Shown here one piece after another: positions 1 through 6,004 of a stretch of 10,762 nucleotides of DNA (position 1 is the first letter of the stretch; each line of letters opens with the position of its first letter). The position numbers and the translations under genes were made by a program. The stretch is from Spirochaetales bacterium (GTDB lineage Bacteria; Spirochaetota; Spirochaetia; JABEVK01): contig JABEVL010000122.1 of the NCBI GenBank assembly GCA_013043995.1, forward strand, positions 1-10,762, written 5' to 3'. The notes under the pieces are model-generated. The model searched no databases. It was not told where the DNA came from and worked only from the letters and a program-made list of their open reading frames with translations.

Positions 1-61
1 ATATACATATAAACAAATTAATAAGAAAAAATAAATGAAGGATAAATATAAAATAGATTTT

Positions 62-70
62 TGTTATAAT
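62..70 (+). promoter_or_regulatory. Candidate extended -10 promoter for amt-PII
   Basis: The sequence TGTTATAAT matches the extended -10 consensus TGnTATAAT exactly (TATAAT at 65-70). No good -35 hexamer lies 16-18 bp upstream, but an extended -10 can work without one. Transcription would start near 77, giving a leader of about 105 nt. The region is so AT-rich that a chance TATAAT is plausible. A weaker alternative is TTGTTA (61-66) with a 16-bp spacer to TAATAA (83-88). Confidence 0.4.
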
Positions 71-168
71 TATACAAAAATGTAATAAAATATTTTCTTT
101 AACTCTTTTGTGGTTTTTAAATATAGGTTTTCGACTTTTAAGACAGTAATATGAATGTAGACCTACCA

Positions 169-179
169 AAGGAGGAGGA
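169..179 (+). promoter_or_regulatory. Strong Shine-Dalgarno of amt with three tandem GGA
   Basis: AAGGAGG at 169-175 ends 6 nt before the ATG at 182 and fixes the start of amt. It continues as GGAGGAGGA (171-179), giving three tandem GGA triplets. GGA is the core of CsrA binding sites, and csrA lies in this window, but no flanking hairpin was found, so CsrA binding is speculation. Confidence 0.75.
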
Positions 180-181
180 AG

Positions 182-1927
182 ATGAAACGTTTCCTTCAAG
201 TGTTTCTAGCAGTTGCACTCTTGGGGCTGCCTGTCTTGGGTTTTGCAGCCAATGCGCCAAAATCCGTTCCTGCACCCACAAAGCCCGTTGCTGATGTGAC
301 GGGGCTCACTTCGTGGGCTAACAATGGCAACGTCGTTCTGAACTGGAACGATCCGCCTGGGGCCTCTGGTTTCCAGATTACCTACACGGGAGCTGACGGA
401 AATGTCCAAACCGTGATGGCTAAACCAGGAGACGGTAAGGCCGGTGTTACCCTTTCTTCAGACTTACCATCGGGCACTGTTCAGACTCCGCCTGATCCCA
501 AGTCTAAAACGGGTTGGGTAACGCAAGCGAACAACGTTGACTTCACGGTGAAGTCAGTGGGTATGGATGGTAAAACGATGTCGCCCGGAGTCGTCACCTC
601 AGCCTACGCGTATTCCATCAATGATGGCGACACGGCCTGGCTGTTGATTTCCGCCGCTATCGTACTGATGATGACGATCCCAGGGTTGGCCCTTTTCTAC
701 GGGGGAATGGTTCGTCGAAAAAACATCTTGGCGACGATCTACTATTCCTTGGGTTCTGTCCTTGTGGTCAGCGTTTTGTGGGTCATTGTCCAGTACACCT
801 TGGGCTTTCGAGGTTTTGGCAACAACGGTGTGTGGGGTGACCTAAGCGCATTCATGCACAACGGAGTTCTATTTGCTACTGGGCACGGTCAAAATACCCA
901 GCCCTGGCACGGAGCTCCGACCATTCCTGAAAGCGTCTACTCGATGTTTCAGTTGATGTTCGCCATCATCACTGTTGCCCTGATTTCTGGAGCGATCGTC
1001 GAAAGAATGAGCATTACCGCTTGGCTGATCTTTTCGGCGGTTTGGTCATTGATTGTTTATATGCCCCTCTCGCACATGGTCTGGGCAGGTGGCTGGTTAG
1101 CCAATCCTAATGGTCTGGCTTCGTTGTTTGGGTCTGCGGCAGTTGCAAACGGCCAGGGTGCTATCGACTTTGCCGGCGGTTTGGTTGTCCACACTTCCTC
1201 GGGTATTTCGGCGCTGGTGCTTGCCTTGATGCTTGGGCCTCGCGTTCGCTACGGGAAGGATCCAATTATCCCCAATAACATTGCATTCACTTTCCTAGGT
1301 GCCGCTTTGTTGTGGGTGGGTTGGTTTGGGTTCAACGCCGGTTCTGCTACATCAGCTGGAACCCTGGCGGGTAGTGCGTTCTTTGTCACCAACACCGCTA
1401 CGGCGATGGCAGGACTGACTTGGGCCATCATTGAATATATCCACCACAAGAAACCCACAGTCATTGGTGCTGTGACGGGTGCTGTAGCCGGTTTGGTTGC
1501 GATTACCCCCGCTTCGGGTTACGTTGATGCCACGGGTGCCTTGTTCATAGGTATTATCGTCGCCATCGTCTGTTATATGTCTGTAGCCTTTCTGAAAAAG
1601 GCTCTGGGTTACGACGATGCGCTGGATACCTTCGGCGTTCACGCCGTGGGTGGTATGACGGGCGCCTTGTTGACGGGTGTGTTCTGTAACCCTGATATTG
1701 GTGCTTACTTTAGCGGGAAGCCAGTTCAAGGCGTTTTCTACAGCGGCAACTGGACCCAATTGGGTATCCAAGCGGCTTCTGTCCTTGTAGCCGTCTTGAT
1801 TGCTGTCGTAGGGACGATCCTTAGTTATGGGATCACGCGGATCTTCACAAAGGTGCGCGTTGAACCTCAAGAGGAAGTCACGGGTCTTGATCAATGCCTG
1901 CTGGGCGAAAAGCAGGGCGAGCGGTAA
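182..1927 (+). CDS. amtB: Ammonium transporter (Amt/MEP/Rh) with N-terminal FN3-like domain
   Basis: This is an inner-membrane ammonium channel of 581 residues. Residues 1-23 form a signal peptide (MKRF basic start, hydrophobic core, cleavage near GFAA). Residues about 36-139 resemble a fibronectin type III domain, with the pattern VVLNW, then FQITYT, then FTVKSVGMDG and SPGVV. The Amt channel follows, from about 148 to 560. TM1 carries PGLALFYGGMVRRKN, the signature DFAGGLVVHTSSG begins at 329, and the twin pore histidines appear as H337 and H487 (FGVHAVGG). The gate-region segment MFQLMFAIITVALISGA is present. Family members are usually 400-450 residues, so the excess is the extra domain. 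The C-terminal tail keeps GLD, but the usual HGE-type ending reads LGEKQGER. The PII gene follows 21 nt downstream, so the two are very likely cotranscribed and the partner PII protein probably gates the channel. The Amt identity is certain; the FN3 call is by pattern only. Confidence 0.96.
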   Translation: MKRFLQVFLAVALLGLPVLGFAANAPKSVPAPTKPVADVTGLTSWANNGNVVLNWNDPPGASGFQITYTGADGNVQTVMAKPGDGKAGVTLSSDLPSGTVQTPPDPKSKTGWVTQANNVDFTVKSVGMDGKTMSPGVVTSAYAYSINDGDTAWLLISAAIVLMMTIPGLALFYGGMVRRKNILATIYYSLGSVLVVSVLWVIVQYTLGFRGFGNNGVWGDLSAFMHNGVLFATGHGQNTQPWHGAPTIPESVYSMFQLMFAIITVALISGAIVERMSITAWLIFSAVWSLIVYMPLSHMVWAGGWLANPNGLASLFGSAAVANGQGAIDFAGGLVVHTSSGISALVLALMLGPRVRYGKDPIIPNNIAFTFLGAALLWVGWFGFNAGSATSAGTLAGSAFFVTNTATAMAGLTWAIIEYIHHKKPTVIGAVTGAVAGLVAITPASGYVDATGALFIGIIVAIVCYMSVAFLKKALGYDDALDTFGVHAVGGMTGALLTGVFCNPDIGAYFSGKPVQGVFYSGNWTQLGIQAASVLVAVLIAVVGTILSYGITRIFTKVRVEPQEEVTGLDQCLLGEKQGER

Positions 1928-1948
1928 AACATTAAGGAGGCCTGTATC

Positions 1949-2287
1949 ATGAAAAGAATCGAAGCCATCGTTCGTCCCGAAAAGCTAGAAGACATCGTTG
2001 AAAAGATGGAAGCTTTGGGACATTCGGGAATCACGGTCACCCAGGTCGAAGGCCACGGGCGGCAGAAGGGGATCATTGAACAATTCCGAGGGAAGGAATA
2101 CAAGCTCATGTTCATTCCCAAGGTCAAGATTGAAGCCGTTGTCAAAGACGAACTGATCGAAAAGGTCATCGACGTGATCGTGACTACGGCTTACACCGGA
2201 AACGTCGGGGATGGAAAGATTTTCATCTCCGATGTGAAGGACGCCGTACGCGTCCGTACGAAGGATCGTGGAGAGAGCGCTGTCTAG
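1949..2287 (+). CDS. glnB: PII-family nitrogen regulatory protein (GlnB/GlnK)
   Basis: This 112-residue cytoplasmic protein has the standard PII length and fold. PII trimers bind ATP/ADP and 2-oxoglutarate, report nitrogen status and block Amt channels by inserting the T-loop. Visible marks are the opening MKRIEAIVRPEKLEDI, the T-loop stem GHGRQKG (residues 35-41), the loop EQFRGKEY with Y51 at the classic uridylylation position, and the nucleotide-binding segment TAYTGNVGDGKIFI (about 84-97). The ATG is preceded by TAAGGAGG (1933-1940) at 8-nt spacing. Linkage to amt suggests a GlnK-like role, but sequence alone does not separate GlnB from GlnK here. The order amt then PII is the reverse of the common glnK-amtB order. 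Whether Y51 is modified cannot be told, as no uridylyltransferase gene lies in the window. Confidence 0.95.
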   Translation: MKRIEAIVRPEKLEDIVEKMEALGHSGITVTQVEGHGRQKGIIEQFRGKEYKLMFIPKVKIEAVVKDELIEKVIDVIVTTAYTGNVGDGKIFISDVKDAVRVRTKDRGESAV

Positions 2288-2310
2288 GAATTTGATAAAG
2301 TGATCATGCG

Positions 2311-2348
2311 GGGCGCTCTGCCAGGAGAGCGCCCTTTCTATTCTTTTT
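2311..2348 (+). terminator. Intrinsic terminator of the amt-PII operon
   Basis: A perfect 9-bp stem, GGGCGCTCT (2311-2319) with AGAGCGCCC (2326-2334), encloses a 6-nt loop and is followed by a T-rich tail (2335-2348). It begins 23 nt after the PII stop codon. The stop codon of the convergent asd gene (2338-2340, complement) lies in the T-rich tail. Read from the - strand, the same hairpin is followed by CGCATGATC rather than a T run, so it is a weaker terminator for asd. Confidence 0.88.
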
Positions 2349-3429
2349 TGGGAATCCAGCCTTCGGCACAAAGAAATTCAGCCGTCAGAACGGCCCCTCC
2401 GGCCGCGCCTCTGATCGTGTTGTGGCTCAGGGCAACGAAACGGTAGTCAAAAAGACTGTCGGGTCGTAACCGGCCGATGGAAACGGCCATCCCATTGCCT
2501 TCGTTCCTGTCTAGACGGGTTTGGGGGCGGTCGTCTTCAGAAAAATACCTCAGGAAGGGGCGGGGCGCACTGGGAAGGTTTCTTCGCTGGGGAATTCCTT
2601 CAAAAGTCGTCCAGCGATCAAGAATTTCGGCAATGGAGGGCTTTTTCTGGAACGAAACGCTGACGGCCGCCATGTGTCCATCAGAAGAGGCCACCCGAAG
2701 GCATTGGGCAGAAATAAGGGGAAGGGAGGCGTTTCTGATTTTTTCTTCTTCGATCTCGCCCCAAATTTTCAATGGTTCTCGTTCGCTTTTTTCTTCTTCT
2801 CCCTTAATGAAAGGAATGACGTTGTCGACCATTTCAGGCCAACTTTCGAAGGTTTTACCAGCTCCCGAAAGGGCTTGGTACGTGCAAACTGAGACTTTCT
2901 CGATGCCAAAGTCCCTCAACGGATGGAGTGCCGGGACGTAGCTTTGGATCGAACAATTCGGTTTCACCGTGATAAAGCCTGTTTTTGTTCCCAGGCGGCG
3001 GCGTTGGGCGCTGATGACAGCTGCATGATCAGGGTTGATCTCGGGTATGATCATGGGCACATCTGGGGTCATGCGGAGGGCAGAATTATTGGAAACGACA
3101 GGAGTTTCTGTTTTAGCAAAAGCCTCTTCAAGCTGAATCACCTCTTCTTTCGGCATATCAACGGCACAAAAAATAAAATCGACATGGTCGGCAATTTCTT
3201 TCACTTGAGCTGAGTCCATCACAGGCATAGTTGAAAAACGAGCGGGCATTGCTGAGGGCAAGGCCCAACGCCCCTCTAGCGCTTCTTTGTAAGTTTTCCC
3301 GCTGGAGCGGGAACTCGCTGCAAGGATCGTGACCTCAAACCAAGGGTGATTTTCTAAAAGTGAGAGAAATCGTTGGCCGACCATACCGGTGGCGCCGATA
3401 ATTCCTACCTTCCAGCGGGAACGACTCAT
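2338..3429 (-). CDS. asd: Aspartate-semialdehyde dehydrogenase, fungal/archaeal type
   Basis: This 363-residue enzyme reduces L-aspartyl-4-phosphate to aspartate semialdehyde with NADPH, the branch-point step to lysine/diaminopimelate, threonine and methionine. The Rossmann motif GATGMVG is at residues 12-18. The catalytic cysteine is C159 in KPNCSIQ, and the active-site pair is R245 and H252 in LRVASSDGHMAAVSV. The C-terminal cofactor-contact segment SHNTIRGAAGGAV starts near 335. The KPNCS context and overall architecture match the eukaryote/archaea-type subfamily (TIGR00978-like) rather than E. coli Asd. The start is supported by AAGGAG (complement of 3435-3440) 5 nt upstream. The gene is monocistronic, convergent with the nitrogen operon and divergent from the flagellar operon. 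Confidence 0.95.
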   Translation of the reverse strand: MSRSRWKVGIIGATGMVGQRFLSLLENHPWFEVTILAASSRSSGKTYKEALEGRWALPSAMPARFSTMPVMDSAQVKEIADHVDFIFCAVDMPKEEVIQLEEAFAKTETPVVSNNSALRMTPDVPMIIPEINPDHAAVISAQRRRLGTKTGFITVKPNCSIQSYVPALHPLRDFGIEKVSVCTYQALSGAGKTFESWPEMVDNVIPFIKGEEEKSEREPLKIWGEIEEEKIRNASLPLISAQCLRVASSDGHMAAVSVSFQKKPSIAEILDRWTTFEGIPQRRNLPSAPRPFLRYFSEDDRPQTRLDRNEGNGMAVSIGRLRPDSLFDYRFVALSHNTIRGAAGGAVLTAEFLCAEGWIPKKE

Positions 3430-3455
3430 AAAAACTCCTTTTTGTTGAGTAAAGC

Positions 3456-3484
3456 ATTATAGGTCATGCCTTCTCCAGTGAAAA
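3456..3484 (-). promoter_or_regulatory. Sigma-70-type promoter of asd
   Basis: On the - strand a perfect -10 TATAAT (complement of 3456-3461) sits 17 bp from TTTTCA (complement of 3479-3484), a 4/6 match to the -35 consensus. Transcription would start around 3449, leaving a leader of about 20 nt that holds the asd Shine-Dalgarno. The spacing and position make this the best housekeeping promoter seen in the window. Confidence 0.6.
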
Positions 3485-3560
3485 GACCGTTGGTGCGAAG
3501 CTGGTGCTGGATTGTATGAAACTTTCTCAGTATTTACAGGTAACCTTCCGACAATCGAGG

Positions 3561-3579
3561 GGAAGGAGTCGGACATGGA
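3561..3579 (+). promoter_or_regulatory. flgN ribosome binding site and GGA cluster
   Basis: GGAAGGAG (3561-3568) ends 6 nt before the ATG at 3575 and decides that start over the TTG at 3512, which has no ribosome binding site. Four GGA triplets (3561, 3565, 3571, 3577) fall within 19 nt spanning the start codon. GGA is the CsrA core motif and csrA is the last gene of this operon, so feedback control is conceivable but unproven. Confidence 0.65.
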
Positions 3580-4075
3580 AGACGAAATCCGTCGTTTGAA
3601 CGACCTTAAGACCCTGATGGAATTGCAGGTTGAAGGATTGGATGATTTTCAGGAGACACAGGCTCGAGTACGTCAGGCTTTGACAGATCGTTCCTGGAAT
3701 GATCTTGAGAAAGCCTTGCGAGCTCTGGAATTCAAAGCCGAAGGCTTGAGGTGCCTCGAAGAAAGACGTGATGCGGCTTGGAACAGGCTTTGCGCCAACT
3801 TGTCGGTCGATCCGCTCCCCGTTTATCGTGTTTTTCCTCATCTCAACTCGCCTTGGCGAGAAACCATCTCAGTTCTTCATCGAACGCTCAAAATTAAAGC
3901 ACTTCAGCTCAAAGGATTTACTCAAGGACTAAACGCTTACCTTCAAACGGCTTCGGGGATGATCCGCGCCGTCGTTGATCACGCTGATCCGGGACAAAAG
4001 GGGCGGCTTTATTCAAAAAATGGTTCACTCAAGACCAGCGGCGTTCGAGCATTAGTTCTCGACCGTCATCTTTAG
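3575..4075 (+). CDS. FlgN-like flagellar export chaperone
   Basis: This protein has 166 residues from the ATG at 3575 and is probably cytoplasmic: there is no signal peptide or membrane segment. It is predicted to be mostly alpha-helical and rich in charged residues, opening MEDEIRRLNDLKTLMELQ, with a long heptad-like first half. The C-terminal end has the YSKNG then LVLDRHL pattern that resembles FlgN tails. FlgN-family chaperones bind the C-termini of FlgK and FlgL and deliver them to the flagellar type III export gate. The assignment leans on position: flgK starts 9 nt downstream, and the flgK Shine-Dalgarno AGGAG overlaps this gene's TAG stop. FlgN sequences diverge strongly, so identity from sequence alone is only moderate. 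An open frame extends upstream to a TTG at 3512 (187 residues) but lacks a ribosome site. Confidence 0.7.
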   Translation: MEDEIRRLNDLKTLMELQVEGLDDFQETQARVRQALTDRSWNDLEKALRALEFKAEGLRCLEERRDAAWNRLCANLSVDPLPVYRVFPHLNSPWRETISVLHRTLKIKALQLKGFTQGLNAYLQTASGMIRAVVDHADPGQKGRLYSKNGSLKTSGVRALVLDRHL

Positions 4076-4084
4076 GAGATTAAA

Positions 4085-6001
4085 ATGGGCTCGACATTTT
4101 CAGGATTGGAGTTGGGCAAAAGAGCGTTGATGGCGGACACTGAAGCCCTTCAGACCGTCGGGCACAACATTGCAAACGCAAATACAGAAGGTTACTCTCG
4201 TCAAAGGGTTGAGTTTAAAGAAATGGACCCGCTGGACGAACCTGCACTCAACCGGGCCGAACGTCCCGGACAGGTCGGACAAGGCATGGACGTTGTCTCG
4301 GTAACACGCGTGCGGGATGAACTGTTGGACAAACGCATCGTCGCCCAATCGGGGGGAGAAGGTTTCTGGGAAGCAAAAAACAAATATATCTCTTACTTGG
4401 AGCAAGTTCAAAACGAGCCTTCTGATCTTTCGGTACGCCACAGGTTGGACATGTTTTGGTCCTCCTGGCAGCAACTATCTCAACATCCGCAAGATGAAGC
4501 CATGCGAAAGGCTGTCATGGAACGCGGCGAAGGACTCGTGGACTCGATTCACCTCAAGTACAAAAATCTCAAAGACATTGCTGTGATGATCAACGACGAC
4601 GTGCAGACGACCGTCAGTCAGGTCAATACCTATTTAAGAGACATCGCCAAGCTGAACGTTCAGATTGTAAAGGTCAAGGCTAATGGAGACAATCCTAACG
4701 ACCTCATGGACCGTCGAGATCTTTTGACGGACAAGCTCGCTTTGCTTGTTCCCATCACTGTTCAAAATAAGCGTGATCCGCATGAGTACCAGATCCACAT
4801 GGGGGGCATTCACCTGGTCCAAGGAGGGGTCGTAAGTCCTCTGAAAATAGTGGGTGACTCGAACAATGAGGGTTATTGGAAGATTATTCGGCCTGACACC
4901 AAAGAAGATGTTCATATTCCGGGGGGAAAACTGGGAGCCTTGATCGAACTGAGGGACAAGGATACTCGACATGAGATTCAGAACCTTGATCTGATGACGG
5001 CCAATTTGGCTGACCTTGTCAACGAGGTTCACCGCGCCGGCTATGGACTTGGGGGTCAAACAGGACTCGATTTTTTTGTTCAGCAACCCATGGTGCTCAA
5101 TAAAGACGGAAGCTATGATCGAGCAGGGACTGGGAAGTTTGACTCGACTTACATTTTTAGAATTGACGGAAAAAATTCGCTCAACCCCCAGGCCCTCGTT
5201 GGCTTGGCTGGAACGATGACCCTACCTGGACCGAATGGGAACATTCAGGTTGATTACCACCCTGAAGATACTGTTCAAGAAATCATCAACCGGATCAATA
5301 ATTCGGGGGCAGAGATTTCAGCACGTCTGGACCGGAATGGGCAGCTGTCCTTTAAAGCTGTTCCTAATGCTAATCCTGCCGACCCTGATTTTGTTATTCG
5401 CCATCTAGAAGATTCAGGCCAGTTTTTGACGGGTTATTCGGGGATTCTTGCTGCTTCCGGACCTGCTGGAGCCTACGACTGGCACAACCCACAAGCCGTT
5501 GCAACTTTAGCGGGGGGGACGGGTGTGCCCGGAGGTATCACAGGGTCTGGAGCTGGTGCGACCTTCGCTGTGGCCCCCTTGACCCACCCTTCGGCTTGGA
5601 TTGCCATTAACCCTGTCTTGCGCGCCGACGATGGAAAGATTGCGGCCGGTCTGGGTTCTCCGGGACATCCAGCACAAGGTGGTGACGGTTCGGCGGCTCT
5701 GGCGATTGCCCAGATCAGAAACAGCGTCGTGATGATAGGCCAAGCGCGTACCTTCGATGATTACTTTGAACAAAGTGTCGCCGAGATCGGTTTGAAAGGT
5801 CAGAATGCTCATGTCAATCTCCAGACTGAACAAAAAATCATGAAGGATCTTACCAACACCCGTGACTCGATTTCTGGTGTCAATGTGGACGAAGAAATGT
5901 CTAACATGCTCAGGTTTCAGCATGGTTACGACGCAACAGCACGCTTTATGAGTACTTGGAACGATATGCTTGACACTATCATTAAACATTTAGGAGTGTG
6001 A
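4085..6001 (+). CDS. flgK: Flagellar hook-associated protein 1, FlgK (spirochaetal type)
   Basis: FlgK is exported by the flagellar type III apparatus and forms the hook side of the hook-filament junction; in spirochaetes this lies in the periplasm. The 638-residue protein opens with MGSTFSGLELGKRALMADTE and the rod/hook signature TVGHNIANANTEGYSRQRVEF (about 24-44). Its C-terminal D0 helix ends VDEEMSNMLRFQHGYDATAR (601-620) and continues to residue 638. No cleavable signal peptide is present, as expected. It is longer than the enteric protein (about 550). The central region includes a Gly/Ala-rich stretch at about 471-497 that may be a surface loop. The AGGAG at 4074-4078 supports the ATG. 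flgL follows after 3 nt, so the two are likely translationally coupled. The termini read as spirochaetal and are the best taxonomic clue in the window. Confidence 0.96.
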   Translation: MGSTFSGLELGKRALMADTEALQTVGHNIANANTEGYSRQRVEFKEMDPLDEPALNRAERPGQVGQGMDVVSVTRVRDELLDKRIVAQSGGEGFWEAKNKYISYLEQVQNEPSDLSVRHRLDMFWSSWQQLSQHPQDEAMRKAVMERGEGLVDSIHLKYKNLKDIAVMINDDVQTTVSQVNTYLRDIAKLNVQIVKVKANGDNPNDLMDRRDLLTDKLALLVPITVQNKRDPHEYQIHMGGIHLVQGGVVSPLKIVGDSNNEGYWKIIRPDTKEDVHIPGGKLGALIELRDKDTRHEIQNLDLMTANLADLVNEVHRAGYGLGGQTGLDFFVQQPMVLNKDGSYDRAGTGKFDSTYIFRIDGKNSLNPQALVGLAGTMTLPGPNGNIQVDYHPEDTVQEIINRINNSGAEISARLDRNGQLSFKAVPNANPADPDFVIRHLEDSGQFLTGYSGILAASGPAGAYDWHNPQAVATLAGGTGVPGGITGSGAGATFAVAPLTHPSAWIAINPVLRADDGKIAAGLGSPGHPAQGGDGSAALAIAQIRNSVVMIGQARTFDDYFEQSVAEIGLKGQNAHVNLQTEQKIMKDLTNTRDSISGVNVDEEMSNMLRFQHGYDATARFMSTWNDMLDTIIKHLGV

Positions 6002-6004
6002 TGT

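Larger units (their letters stand above)
1..181 (+). promoter_or_regulatory. AT-rich leader upstream of amt
   Basis: This stretch has no gene. The first 120 bases hold only 16 G or C (about 13%), far below the coding DNA that follows. It contains the candidate extended -10 element at 62-70, long A and T runs that could act as UP-element or curved DNA, and the amt ribosome binding site at its 3' end. I saw no convincing sigma-54 -24/-12 pair, which might have been expected for a nitrogen-regulated operon. The left edge is the window boundary, so the element may extend further. Confidence 0.6.

Noticed and set aside
1352..1894. 180-codon open frame on the - strand opposite amt
   Set aside because: It is antisense to an intact Amt coding region, has no recognisable motif and is rich in residues typical of reverse-frame shadows.
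2477..2941. Open frames on the + strand inside asd
   Set aside because: They are shadows of the clear asd frame on the other strand, with no family features or good ribosome sites.
3490..3508. GG/GC-like pattern (TTGGTGCGAAGCTGGTGC) as a possible sigma-54 promoter for flgN
   Set aside because: The GG to GC spacing does not fit the -24/-12 rule; at the required spacing the second dinucleotide is GT.
3547..3554. TCCGACAA as a sigma-28 -10 for the flagellar operon
   Set aside because: It matches only 6 of 8 positions and has no TAAA box 15 bp upstream; it is also too close to the ribosome site to give a comfortable leader.
3512..3574. Upstream extension of the flgN-like frame starting at TTG 3512
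   Set aside because: There is no ribosome binding site before the TTG, while the ATG at 3575 has GGAAGGAG at ideal spacing.
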